Shown here: positions 8,441-16,782 of the stretch, piece after piece | Layout: each line of letters starts with the position of its first letter | Numbering within the stretch: position 1 is the first letter of the stretch | From: Rhodococcus sp. 4CII | Lineage (GTDB): Bacteria; Actinomycetota; Actinomycetes; Mycobacteriales; Mycobacteriaceae | DNA: 64,000 bases | Assembly (NCBI RefSeq): GCF_014256275.1 | Contig: NZ_JACCFE010000005.1 | Location: 62,001-126,000, forward strand | Direction of reading: 5' to 3' | Notes under the pieces: generated by a model | The model's database searches: none | What the model was told of the DNA's origin: nothing | Seen by the model: the letters and a program-made list of their open reading frames with translations, nothing else | Made by a program: the position numbers and the translations under genes

Positions 8441-9436
8441 TCAGAGTTCGAGAACGAGCTTCTTCGAGCACGACCGGGACACGCAGATCATCATGTAGTC
8501 GTTCTCGGCCTGCTCCTCGGCCGTGAGAACCGAGTCCCGATGGTCGGGAGTTCCCTCGAGGACACCGGTCTCACAGGTGCCGCAGGTGCCCTCCTCGCAC
8601 GAGGCGGTTGTTCCGACACCCGCAGCGCGCACCACCTGGAGAATCGACTTGTCGGCTGGAACATGCAGCGTCAGACCGCTCTCTCGAAGTTCGACATCGA
8701 AAGCGGTGTTGACGGCATCGTCGAAGTGCTTGGGTGAGAACCGTTCGATATGCGGATCGCCTACTTTCCACTGCGCGCATTTGTCTTCCACCGCCGTGAG
8801 CAAGCCCTCCGGACCACAGCAGTACACCTGTGTTCCGGGCGCGAGCGTGGACAGGATCGCATCGAGATCGGGAAACCCTCGCGTGTCCTGAGGGAAGACG
8901 TCGACCTTGTCACCATGCTGTTCCAGGTCGTCGAGGAAGGCCATCGAACTGCGCTGGCGTCCTCCGTATGTCAGCTTCCACTCGGCACCGGCCGCCTGGG
9001 CGGATCGGATCATCGGGAGCATCGGAGTGATGCCGATGCCACCGGCGATGAAGTGGTACCGGTTCGACGTTGCGAGCTCGAAATGGTTGCGAGGGCCACG
9101 CACACGGACGGTCTGGCCCTCGACCAACTGGTCGTGGATGTACTCCGAGCCCCCGCGGCTCTCCGGCTCCCGCAGCACACCCACCTTCCACCGCTGGCGG
9201 TCGTCGGGGTCACCCATCAGTGAGTACTGGCGGGTGATGTCGCCGGGCAGGACGAGGTCGATGTGCGCACCCGGCTCCCACGCCGGGAGTTGCTCGCCGT
9301 CCGTGTGCCGCAACACGAGGAGTACCACCCCGTCGGCGACCAGCTTCTTCGACTCGACCAGGACATCAGCCTCGTACTCGATAACCTTCATGGTGACCGA
9401 AGTGGACCCGACACGGGTGTTCTCGATCTGTGTCAT
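8441..9436 (-). CDS. phthalate-dioxygenase-reductase-type flavoprotein with C-terminal 2Fe-2S domain
   Basis: A 331-residue electron-transfer reductase. RQYSLMGDP is the flavin-binding RxYS motif, IAGGIGITPML the pyridine-nucleotide site, and CCGPEGL the NAD-domain end motif. The C-terminal plant-type ferredoxin has CEEGTCGTCETG and a final ICVSRS (CX4CX2C...C). It would pass electrons from NAD(P)H to an oxygenase, as VanB does for vanillate demethylase or as reductases do for some P450s. The start at 9436 has GGAGAG at good spacing; the earlier ATG at 9454 has none. No Rieske oxygenase is in the window, so the P450 at 13.8-15 kb is the likely partner. Confidence 0.88.
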   Translation of the reverse strand: MTQIENTRVGSTSVTMKVIEYEADVLVESKKLVADGVVLLVLRHTDGEQLPAWEPGAHIDLVLPGDITRQYSLMGDPDDRQRWKVGVLREPESRGGSEYIHDQLVEGQTVRVRGPRNHFELATSNRYHFIAGGIGITPMLPMIRSAQAAGAEWKLTYGGRQRSSMAFLDDLEQHGDKVDVFPQDTRGFPDLDAILSTLAPGTQVYCCGPEGLLTAVEDKCAQWKVGDPHIERFSPKHFDDAVNTAFDVELRESGLTLHVPADKSILQVVRAAGVGTTASCEEGTCGTCETGVLEGTPDHRDSVLTAEEQAENDYMMICVSRSCSKKLVLEL

Positions 9437-9489
9437 CACAATCTCTCCAGACATTCGTACACGCTGTTCGCAAGACCAGGAACGTCTAG

Positions 9490-10602
9490 TCAGTCGAACA
9501 GCAGAACCGGCTTGATCGTCGTGCCGGCTTTCGCGTCCTCTGCGGCTTTGTTGATCTCGCTGAACGGGTAGGTGGTCACCAGCTTCTCGAGCGGCAACCG
9601 GCCCTGGCGGTACAGGTCGGCGAGGGCGGGGATGAAGGTCAGCGGCTCCGAATCGCCCTCGGTGACGCCGACGATCTTGCGGCCGACCAGGAATGCACTG
9701 ATGTCGATGGCCAGCTCGGTGCCGGGTGCCGGTGCACCCACGACCGCGCAGGTGCCGAACGTCGCGAGGTTGTCGGTGATGGCACGGGTAACCCCGACGT
9801 TCGCGGTGGTGTCCACGGCATGGTCGAGGCCGGCGCCGCCGGTAATCGCTGCGATCTCACCGGCAAGATCGGCGGTGGTGGTGTTGATGGCGTGGGTTGC
9901 ACCCAGCTCGAGGGCCAAGTCCAGTCGAGACTGGACCCGGTCCACCGCGATGATCGCCCCGGCGGCGGTGACAGCGGCCCCCATGATCGCGGCCAATCCC
10001 ACCGCTCCGGTTCCGAACACGGCGACGGACTGACCAGCGTCGGGCTTGAGAATGTTCAGCACTGTGCCGGCACCGGTCTGAATGGCGCATCCGAGCGGGG
10101 CCATCAGATGCAGCGGCAGGTCGTCGTCGAGAGGGACCACGCATCGTTCGTCGACCACCGCGTGAGCGCTGAAGGACGACTGCCCGAAGAACCGGGCAGT
10201 CACCGCTGCACTGTCACGCCGCACCGTCGACGATCCGTCGGCCCGCAGACCGTTGTTGAACAGATTCGCTGGCACCCACGTCGCGCAGTAGGCGGGATGC
10301 CCGCCTCGGCAATGCGCACAGCTGCCGCAGGAAGTGAAGGTCAGGGCGACGTGGTCGCCCGGCCGTACCCTCGTGACCTCCGAGCCGACTGCCTCGACGA
10401 CGCCGGCGCCTTCGTGGCCGAGAATGCCGGGGAAGGCGTACCCGGTGTGACCGGCCTGTACGGAGAGGTCGGTGTGGCACAGCCCCGCGGCGACCATCTT
10501 CACCAGCACCTCGTCCGGCCGGAGGTCATCGAGTTCGATCTCTCCGAGGACGAAGTCGGCACCGGCTTCTTCGACCAGGGCCGCGGTCGTTGTAACTGTC
10601 AT
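9490..10602 (-). CDS. zinc-dependent alcohol dehydrogenase (MDR, class III / aryl-alcohol type)
   Basis: A 370-residue zinc alcohol dehydrogenase. CHTDLSVQAG supplies the first catalytic-zinc cysteine, GHEGAGVVEAVG the His-Glu motif, and CGSCAHCRGGHPAYC the four-cysteine structural-zinc loop. GTGAVGLAAIMGA is the dinucleotide fold and DRVQSRL follows the acidic residue that selects NAD. SD AGGGAGAG precedes ATG. A perfect GGGTAG palindrome lies 64 bp upstream. Likely oxidises an aromatic or allylic alcohol to the aldehyde handled by the aldehyde dehydrogenase at 15-16.6 kb. A formaldehyde-detoxifying role after P450 demethylation is possible but less likely without a thiol-specific signature. 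Confidence 0.9.
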   Translation of the reverse strand: MTVTTTAALVEEAGADFVLGEIELDDLRPDEVLVKMVAAGLCHTDLSVQAGHTGYAFPGILGHEGAGVVEAVGSEVTRVRPGDHVALTFTSCGSCAHCRGGHPAYCATWVPANLFNNGLRADGSSTVRRDSAAVTARFFGQSSFSAHAVVDERCVVPLDDDLPLHLMAPLGCAIQTGAGTVLNILKPDAGQSVAVFGTGAVGLAAIMGAAVTAAGAIIAVDRVQSRLDLALELGATHAINTTTADLAGEIAAITGGAGLDHAVDTTANVGVTRAITDNLATFGTCAVVGAPAPGTELAIDISAFLVGRKIVGVTEGDSEPLTFIPALADLYRQGRLPLEKLVTTYPFSEINKAAEDAKAGTTIKPVLLFD

Positions 10603-10665
10603 CTGTCTCTCCCTGTAAACACGGATGTGCGGTGAGTCACATGGTGCTCGAGGAGGGAGTGCGGC

Positions 10666-10687
10666 AACCGGGTAGTACTACCCGGTT
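10666..10687. promoter_or_regulatory. GGGTAG-box perfect palindrome (operator)
   Basis: A perfect 22-bp inverted repeat with core CCGGGTAGTACTACCCGG. It lies between the alcohol dehydrogenase start (64 bp away) and the end of the LuxR/NB-ARC regulator gene, whose TAG stop starts four bases further on. A closely related repeat lies 67 bp upstream of the aldehyde dehydrogenase. The position suggests an activator site just upstream of the -35 region. Confidence 0.65.
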
Positions 10688-10690
10688 TGG

Positions 10691-13015
10691 CTACCCGTTC
10701 TCTGCGGCGGCCCGCGTGCGGGTCACCCAGGCGGCGACCTGGGCACGGGAATTGACGTGCAGCTTGCTGAAGATGTTCTCGACGTGTCCATCGACTGTGC
10801 GAGTCGACAGGACCAACTCCTCGGCGATTTCCCGGTTGCTCAAGCCGTCCGCCACCATGTCCGCGACCTGACGCTCCCGCCGCGTCAATGCCACGGGCAA
10901 TGTGGTCGTGGAGGTATCGAGTGTGCGCTCACGCCCGCCGAGAGCGTAGGTGACGGCGCGCGGAGCGCTCCAGTACGCGCCCTCGGCCGCCAGTGCATCG
11001 AACTTGTCGGTCGCGAGGGCGGCGCGAAGCCGTTTCTCGCAGAGCGCGGAATGCTCGGCGAAGTGCAAGCCGAACGCTCCGATGGTGGTGCCGAGGTCGG
11101 TCCACATCGATCGTGCGGCTCCGAGAAGGCGCACCGCCCGCTCTTTGTCGCCCTGCGATGCCGCCACCCAGGCCAGCAGGTCGATGTCGAGTGCGGTACC
11201 TACCCTGTTGAACTCCGGCTTCATCGCGAGCGCCTGTCGTACGAGGCGTGTCGCGCGGTCGTGGTCGGCGCTGAGCCAGCTGTCGAAGCCCAGTGCCCAC
11301 ATCGCCTGGCATCGTCCCCAATGCTCCCCGCAGTCCTCGCTCAGCTGCAGTGCACTCGCCGCGACGTGCTGCGCACGCGAGCTCTCGCCGGCTTGTGCGA
11401 GCGCCACCACGAGCTGCATCGACCCGAGCAAAATGCCGGCATGGTCGCCGATCGCCTCGAGGCCGGTGATGGCACGATCGAGAGCGGCAATCGCTTCGGA
11501 CAGGTCGGAGCGGAACAGCGCGGCTGTGCCGATCATCAACTCGACATAGGTCTGGAGGTCGCCGCCGCCCAGGGCGTCGGCAGTGTGCTGTGCCTCGACA
11601 AGATATGTTGCTGCCCCGTCACGGTCGCCTTGCACCAGAGCGACCCACGCTGCGACCCACAATGCGGTACCCCGCGCCGGGGTGGGCTCGGGTTGAAGGG
11701 TGATTGCCTGATCGAGCCACCGCCGGCCTTCCCGGAGGAAGCCGCCGATCGCCCAGTGGAAGCGCAATGTGATCACCATTTCCAGGCCGGCCTGCTGCTC
11801 GCCAGGAGTGGAGAAACTCCATTCGAGAGCTCGACTGATGTTGAATCGCTCGTCCCGCAGCTGCGAGATGCCCTCGATCTGCCGGGCTGTTGCCCAATTG
11901 TCGAACACCGTCCGAGCGAGGGTGAGGTAGTAATCGCGGTGCGCCCGGCTCACGCTCTCGGCCTGTCCAGACTCCCTAAGACGCTCGTACCCGTACTGAC
12001 GGATGGTCTCGAGGAAACGGAACCGAGCGGTCGATGCATCGGTGTCGGCCATGAGGATCGACTTCGAGACGAGTTGGTCGATGAGCTGCAGTACCTCTCG
12101 CGCCGTGACGTTCTCGTCCGCACAGACACCCTCGGCGGCCTCGAGGTCGAATCCGCCGGCGAACACCGAGGCCCGCTGCCACAACGATCGTTCCTCGACG
12201 CTGCACAGGTCGTAGCTCCAGTCCACCAGCGCCCGCAGTGAGCGTTGCCGAGGAGGCGCGGATCGCTCGCCGCTTCCCAGGACGTGGAACTGATCGTCCA
12301 GGCGCTGGACCACCTGGGCGACGGACAGCGACCGCAACCGTGTGGCCGCCAACTCAATGGCTAGCGGGCTACCTTCCAGCCGTGCACACAGCTGCGCGAC
12401 TGCCCGGAAGTTGGCGTCCGTGATAGCGAAACCCGGATGCGCCGCGGTCGCCCGGTCCAGTAACAGGGCCGCTGAATCATATTGCGCGATTTGGGCGGAG
12501 TCGGATACCGACGAGGGATCGGGCGCCGACAGTGGTGGAACAGGGATGACCTGCTCGCCGGCTGCGCGCAGCGACTCCCGACTGGTGGCCAGAATGTGTA
12601 CGTCCAAGTCGGTTGCCAACAGTTCTGCTGCCAGGGCCGCGGTCTGATCAATGACATGTTCGCAGTTGTCGAGAAGAAGGAGGATCTGTCGATCCTCGAG
12701 GTACGACAGTAGTTGATCGTGTGCGGAGCCAGTCGAATGGTCCTGACCGCCGAGCGCGGCAAGGATGGCCTCCTCGATGGCCGAACTTTGTTTCACCGGT
12801 GTGAGATCGACGAACCAGACGCCGTCGGCGAAGGTGTCGCGAACCTCTTCGGCCACAGTGAGAGCGAGACGAGACTTGCCCATGCCGCCGAATCCGGTCA
12901 GGGTGACCAACCTCGAGCGGGTCAGTGCTTCGCGAACCGATTCCCGCACGTCGTCACGTCCGACGAAACTTGTCACCTGAACTGGAAGATTTCCGGGCAT
13001 ACGGACACCGGTCAC
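10691..13015 (-). CDS. LuxR-family regulator with NB-ARC ATPase and TPR-like domain
   Basis: A large one-component regulator of about 774 residues. The N-terminal ATPase has TSFVGRDD, the Walker A GFGGMGKSRLA, and LLLLDNCEHVID as Walker B. A helical repeat (TPR-like) middle follows. The C-terminal 60 residues are a LuxR helix-turn-helix (LTRRERQVADMVADGLSNREIAEELVLS in outline). The start is set at the GTG at 13015 because AGGAGG lies seven bases before it and the family begins right at GNLPVQVTSFVGR; an ATG at 13162 would add about 49 residues without a clear ribosome binding site. It runs in the same direction as, and ends just before, the GGGTAG palindrome, and is the likely regulator of the alcohol and aldehyde dehydrogenases. 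The inducer is unknown. Confidence 0.88.
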   Translation of the reverse strand: MTGVRMPGNLPVQVTSFVGRDDVRESVREALTRSRLVTLTGFGGMGKSRLALTVAEEVRDTFADGVWFVDLTPVKQSSAIEEAILAALGGQDHSTGSAHDQLLSYLEDRQILLLLDNCEHVIDQTAALAAELLATDLDVHILATSRESLRAAGEQVIPVPPLSAPDPSSVSDSAQIAQYDSAALLLDRATAAHPGFAITDANFRAVAQLCARLEGSPLAIELAATRLRSLSVAQVVQRLDDQFHVLGSGERSAPPRQRSLRALVDWSYDLCSVEERSLWQRASVFAGGFDLEAAEGVCADENVTAREVLQLIDQLVSKSILMADTDASTARFRFLETIRQYGYERLRESGQAESVSRAHRDYYLTLARTVFDNWATARQIEGISQLRDERFNISRALEWSFSTPGEQQAGLEMVITLRFHWAIGGFLREGRRWLDQAITLQPEPTPARGTALWVAAWVALVQGDRDGAATYLVEAQHTADALGGGDLQTYVELMIGTAALFRSDLSEAIAALDRAITGLEAIGDHAGILLGSMQLVVALAQAGESSRAQHVAASALQLSEDCGEHWGRCQAMWALGFDSWLSADHDRATRLVRQALAMKPEFNRVGTALDIDLLAWVAASQGDKERAVRLLGAARSMWTDLGTTIGAFGLHFAEHSALCEKRLRAALATDKFDALAAEGAYWSAPRAVTYALGGRERTLDTSTTTLPVALTRRERQVADMVADGLSNREIAEELVLSTRTVDGHVENIFSKLHVNSRAQVAAWVTRTRAAAENG

Positions 13016-13273
13016 CGACACGCCTCCTCGTCGAGAACGAAGTGCATGACCGGCCGGCAGGCGAGCAACGATATCGGACCAACACTCCACATGATCTAGA
13101 TCACAATACAGTGCAGGTCTCGCGAGGTTGAGGGGAAGATCAGCGCGCGTCATTTCTTCCATGTTGCGCCAGTGAGCGAGCCTCTGATCTAAACGTCTGT
13201 GGCGCCAGATAATTCAACGAGTTGTGCGTGAGTGACGTGACGGTCACGGTTGCGGGCGATTCCATCGAGGTGG

Positions 13274-13498
13274 TCAGGGCAGACCGGGTTGGGCGTTGAC
13301 CACGGCGTGGAGGCGGACGAGTTCACCCGGGGCGAACTTGTTCGTCACGGGGAATCGGGAGTCGAGGATCCGCCGGAGATGGGTATAGAAGTGCGCAGGT
13401 GACATCCCGAACTCGACAAGGATGTCACCACGCCGGGGGCCACCGTACGGCGCCCACATTCGGGCATAGTCAAGGAGAGCCTGATCGTCGGGGCTCAT
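13274..13498 (-). CDS. small DUF3263-like protein
   Basis: A 74-residue protein with LDYARMWAPYGGPRRGDILVEFGMSP split over a conserved Trp and a helix-turn-helix-like GMSPAHFYTHLRRILD. This is the pattern of the small actinobacterial DUF3263 proteins, which look DNA-binding. The ATG at 13498 begins the conserved part. It lies downstream of the ferredoxin and P450 genes in the same direction, separated from them by a strong hairpin. Function unknown; a small accessory regulator is possible. Confidence 0.65.
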   Translation of the reverse strand: MSPDDQALLDYARMWAPYGGPRRGDILVEFGMSPAHFYTHLRRILDSRFPVTNKFAPGELVRLHAVVNAQPGLP

Positions 13499-13529
13499 GC
13501 GAAGTCCTTTCCGGTCTTGTTGAAATGCG

Positions 13530-13573
13530 CAGTGGCGGCACCGCCCGGGGCTACCCGCGCAGTGCCGCCACTG
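13530..13573 (-). terminator. 12-bp perfect hairpin after the ferredoxin gene
   Basis: CAGTGGCGGCAC at 13530-13541 pairs with 13562-13573 across a 20-nt loop that contains a single GGCTACCC. It begins 12 bp after the ferredoxin stop in the direction of transcription, so a terminator for the P450-ferredoxin unit is likely. No T-run follows. Confidence 0.55.
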
Positions 13574-13584
13574 AAGGAATGCGA

Positions 13585-13773
13585 TCAGTCGAGGTGAACG
13601 GCGCTGACCGGGCAGGCACGCAGTGCAAGGTCCACCGCCGGAGGTACCTCTGCCGGCACCTCGTCCTGAATCACGACGGGTTCCCCGTCGTCGTCGAGTC
13701 GGACGTAGTCTGGGGCGGACTGGGCGCACATGCCGTGCCCGTCGCATACGTTGCGATCGATGTCGAGTTTCAT
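13585..13773 (-). CDS. 3Fe-4S type ferredoxin, P450 partner
   Basis: A 62-residue ferredoxin. Its cluster motif is CDGHGMC...CP, that is C10, H13, C16 and C54. The usual second cysteine is replaced by histidine, a variant seen in actinobacterial P450-associated 3Fe-4S ferredoxins. The body is acidic, as is normal for docking to P450s. It is encoded 28 bp after the P450 and in the same operon. A separate ferredoxin reductase would be needed to reduce it; the 2Fe-2S flavoreductase at 8441-9436 might serve the P450 directly instead. The gene is short and overlaps a longer meaningless frame in which the P450 is read out of register. Confidence 0.88.
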   Translation of the reverse strand: MKLDIDRNVCDGHGMCAQSAPDYVRLDDDGEPVVIQDEVPAEVPPAVDLALRACPVSAVHLD

Positions 13774-13801
13774 AGTGCTTGCTCCTCTCGTGGTCGGTCG
13801 C

Positions 13802-15001
13802 TCAGCTGATTCGTACCGGCAGTGTCGACAGACCACGGGTGATGTTGTTCGGCACCCGCGTCGGCTCACCGACGAGCTCGATGGTCGTGACCCTCTCCGC
13901 GAGCGCGGTGAACAATGCCTGCGCTTCCATCGTCGCCAGGGTGCGACCAGGGCAGGCATGGGTACCGAAGTCGAACGCGAGATTGTCGGTCGGATTGCGC
14001 CGGACGTCGAACCTGTCCGGATCCGGGTAGTGCCGCTCGTCGCGATTCGCTGCCGCGTAGGAGTGGATGACCTTCGAGTCGGCCGCGATGATGACGCCCT
14101 CTCCGAGGTCGACCTCCCGTGTGGTGGCCCGGGAGAAGAACTGCGCCGGCGACTCCATGCGCACGCCCTCGAGGAACGCACTCGGGACCAGTGAAGGATC
14201 CTCGTGGACGAGCTTCCACTGGTCGGGGTTCTGCGCGAACAGCATCAGCAAGCTTCCGACCGCGTTGATGGTGGTGTCCAGCGCTGCATTGAGGTACCCG
14301 GCCAGCATGATCGGGACGTTCTCCTTCGGCAGCTCGCCACGGTTGGCGGCATCGAGGATGATGCTGCCGAAGCTACCGGGGATCAGGTTCTCCTCGTTGG
14401 CGATCTCCTGGAGGTACTGGAAGGCCTGGGCCACCTTCGGCAGCGAATCGAGCATTCGCTGGTTCTCCGGGCCCGCCGAATTGAAGCTGCCCTCAGCCCA
14501 TTCGAGGATCTTGTCGCGACCATCCTCCGGCCAGCCAACGAGATCCATCACGATGTGCATGGGCAAGTCCCGGGCGAAGTCGATGACACCGTCGAAGGTC
14601 TTGCGCTCGAGCAGCTGGTCGACGACCACCCGGGCGCGGGACTCGATGTCGCCGAGGGCCTTACGGACGAATCGGGGGCGCAGTGCGTCGTCGAACACCT
14701 TGCGCGGCGCGGCATGGGCCGGCGGATCGGTCACCAGCGTTGACCCCGTCCAGGCTTCGTTGCAGGCCTGGTTGAAGGCGATCCCTCCGAGGTGGGCGGA
14801 ACTAAAGGTTTCCCAGTCGGCGAGTGCATTCTTGACCTGGTCGTAGCGGGTGAGGATCCACATGTCGTACTTGGTCAGGTATGCGGCTGGCCCCTTGTCT
14901 CGCAGCATCTTGTAGTGCGGGAATGGGTTGAGCAAGACCTCGTCGTCCCACAGGTCGAGGTCGGTCTCGAAGCGGGCGCGATCGCTGAGTGTCATGGTCA
15001 T
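13802..15001 (-). CDS. cytochrome P450, CYP199-like (aromatic O-demethylase candidate)
   Basis: A 399-residue bacterial class I P450. The heme-binding loop is FGTHACPG with Cys350; the ExxR helix is in FLEGVRMESPAQFFSR; the I-helix AGYLNAALDTTIN carries the oxygen-activating region, in which the usual acidic-Thr pair appears as Asp-Thr. The C-terminus NNITRGLSTLPVRIS and the EWAEGSFNSAGP segment resemble CYP199 enzymes, which demethylate para-methoxybenzoates. The ATG at 15001 has AAGGAAA upstream; the frame extends to 15052 without a ribosome site. With its ferredoxin it may remove a methyl group as formaldehyde from para-methoxylated acids, complementing the THF route further right. CYP family assignment is from memory. 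Confidence 0.88.
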   Translation of the reverse strand: MTMTLSDRARFETDLDLWDDEVLLNPFPHYKMLRDKGPAAYLTKYDMWILTRYDQVKNALADWETFSSAHLGGIAFNQACNEAWTGSTLVTDPPAHAAPRKVFDDALRPRFVRKALGDIESRARVVVDQLLERKTFDGVIDFARDLPMHIVMDLVGWPEDGRDKILEWAEGSFNSAGPENQRMLDSLPKVAQAFQYLQEIANEENLIPGSFGSIILDAANRGELPKENVPIMLAGYLNAALDTTINAVGSLLMLFAQNPDQWKLVHEDPSLVPSAFLEGVRMESPAQFFSRATTREVDLGEGVIIAADSKVIHSYAAANRDERHYPDPDRFDVRRNPTDNLAFDFGTHACPGRTLATMEAQALFTALAERVTTIELVGEPTRVPNNITRGLSTLPVRIS

Positions 15002-15078
15002 GAGAGGTTTCCTTCGGGCTGGATCAGGCCGACGGGCCTGGAAGGGGGTCAAACAAGTGGGAGTGGCGAGCGAACGGC

Positions 15079-16572
15079 TTAGGTCGCGACGATCACCGAC
15101 TTGGTCTGCAGATATTCGTCGAGCCCTTCGGGGCCGTTTTCCCGGCCATAGCCGGACTGCTTATAGCCGCCGATCGGCATCTGGACGTCGAGGACGCCCC
15201 AGTTGTTGACCCACACCAAGCCCGCCTTGAGGCGAGCGGCGACACGGTGGGCTCGGCCGATGTCGGAGGTCTGAAGGCCGGCGGCCAGACCATAGCGGGT
15301 GGAGTTGGCCAGGGCGACGGCCTCGTCCTCGCTGTCGAACGGCTGCACGGTCAGAACCGGACCGAAGATTTCTTCCTGTACGAACTCCGAGTCCTGCGCG
15401 ACGTCGGCGAGCACGGTGGGGGCCTGATACCAGCCCGCACCGTCGACACCGTTGACCGCGCCGCCGCCGAGCACCCGCACGCCGGCGGCGGCCGCCTTGT
15501 CCAAGAATCCGGTGACCTTCGCCAGGTGCTTGGGCCCGGTCATCGGCCCGATCACGGTGGAGTCCGCGAAGGGGTCGCCGACCGGAACGTATCCGGCTCC
15601 GGCGCCGACGGCCGTCACCACATCCTCGTAGATGGGGCGCTCGACCAGCAGACGGGTACCGGCCATGCAGAACTGCCCAGTGTTGTAGACAAAGCCGGAA
15701 ATCGCCGCCTGCACAGCCGATTCGATGTCAGCATCGGCGAATATCAGGTTGGCTGACTTGCCGCCGAGTTCGACGGTGACATGTTTGAGTGTGGCCGCCG
15801 CACGGGTGGCGATCGTTGTGCCGACCGCGGTCGACCCGGTGAAGGCGATCTTCTCCACGCGGGGATCCTCGACGAGGACGCTGCCGGCCTCGGCCCCACC
15901 GGTGACCACATTGAAAACACCGTCGGGCAGGCCCGCCGCACTGAGAAGCTCACCGATCGCCAGCGCCGTCAGTGGGGTGTCCTCGGCGGGCTTGTGGACG
16001 ACAGTGTTGCCCGCAGCCAGTGCCGGAGCAATCTTCGACAGCGACAGGATCAACGGGAAATTGAACGGAGTGATCGCAGCGACAACTCCGATCGGCTCGC
16101 GGAGCGTGTACGCGAATGTCGGAACACCGGTTGTGCGGGTGGCCCCTTCGATTCCCAGCGCCAAGCTGCCGTAGTACTCGAACATGTCGGCTGCGGTGGC
16201 CACATCGATCATCCGGCTGAACGTGATGGGCTTTCCGGTGTCGATCGACTCGAGCCGAGCAAACTGCTCGGCCTGCTCCCGCAGCAGAACCGCGGCGCGC
16301 AGCAAGATGCGGCCACGGTCACGGCAGGTCAGCCTCGTCCACGCACCCTCGTCGAAGGCCGCTCGGGCGGCGGCGATCGCTGCCCGCACATCGTCAGCGG
16401 TGGCCTCGGGCACCTCGGTCACGACTGTGCCGGTGGACGGGTCGAACACCTCGCGGGTACCGCCATCGGCCGCGTCCGTGTGCCGGCCCGCAATCAGCAG
16501 CTGGGTGAGCGGAAGCGTGATATCAGGCCGGGGTGCCGCCGAATTGGTCTCGGCTGCTTGAGTAACTGTCAT
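15079..16572 (-). CDS. NAD(P)-dependent aldehyde dehydrogenase
   Basis: A 497-residue aldehyde dehydrogenase of normal length. ITPFNFPLILSLSKIAPALA is the N-terminal cofactor region, FTGSTAVGT the dinucleotide loop, VELGGKSANLIF has the catalytic glutamate, and NTGQFCMAGTRL the nucleophilic cysteine. ATG at 16572 has AAGGA nine bases upstream; the frame extends to 16614 without a better site. A GGGTAG repeat 67 bp upstream mirrors the site before the alcohol dehydrogenase, so the two probably oxidise an alcohol to the acid in sequence under one regulator. The P450 gene follows 77 bp downstream and may be co-transcribed. Confidence 0.92.
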   Translation of the reverse strand: MTVTQAAETNSAAPRPDITLPLTQLLIAGRHTDAADGGTREVFDPSTGTVVTEVPEATADDVRAAIAAARAAFDEGAWTRLTCRDRGRILLRAAVLLREQAEQFARLESIDTGKPITFSRMIDVATAADMFEYYGSLALGIEGATRTTGVPTFAYTLREPIGVVAAITPFNFPLILSLSKIAPALAAGNTVVHKPAEDTPLTALAIGELLSAAGLPDGVFNVVTGGAEAGSVLVEDPRVEKIAFTGSTAVGTTIATRAAATLKHVTVELGGKSANLIFADADIESAVQAAISGFVYNTGQFCMAGTRLLVERPIYEDVVTAVGAGAGYVPVGDPFADSTVIGPMTGPKHLAKVTGFLDKAAAAGVRVLGGGAVNGVDGAGWYQAPTVLADVAQDSEFVQEEIFGPVLTVQPFDSEDEAVALANSTRYGLAAGLQTSDIGRAHRVAARLKAGLVWVNNWGVLDVQMPIGGYKQSGYGRENGPEGLDEYLQTKSVIVAT

Positions 16573-16638
16573 TCTCAGAATCCTTCGCGCCTCGTGTGTT
16601 TCGCGTCGCATCAAGCGTTGCGTGCGACGGTCCCCGGG

Positions 16639-16677
16639 AACCGGGTAGAACTACCCAACTCACCTACCCGGGTTGTG
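16639..16677. promoter_or_regulatory. GGGTAG-box repeat upstream of aldehyde dehydrogenase
   Basis: AACCGGGTAG-AA-CTACCC (16639-16656) followed within ten bases by a further CTACCCGGGTT half (to about 16674). The inner edge is 67 bp before the aldehyde dehydrogenase ATG, matching the 64-bp spacing of the perfect palindrome before the alcohol dehydrogenase. Confidence 0.6.
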
Positions 16678-16782
16678 TCCTGCACCACGTTCACTCGGCG
16701 GGTATGGATTGGATCTCACCGATGTGGTCGGGGGATCGCCGTCGGGTCATCCGCCGGCGAACAGTGGCGATCAGCAGGGCGA

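Noticed and set aside
10757..12241. Plus-strand frame of nearly 500 codons opposite the LuxR/NB-ARC gene
   Set aside because: Shadow of the regulator; the minus strand has Walker and helix-turn-helix motifs.
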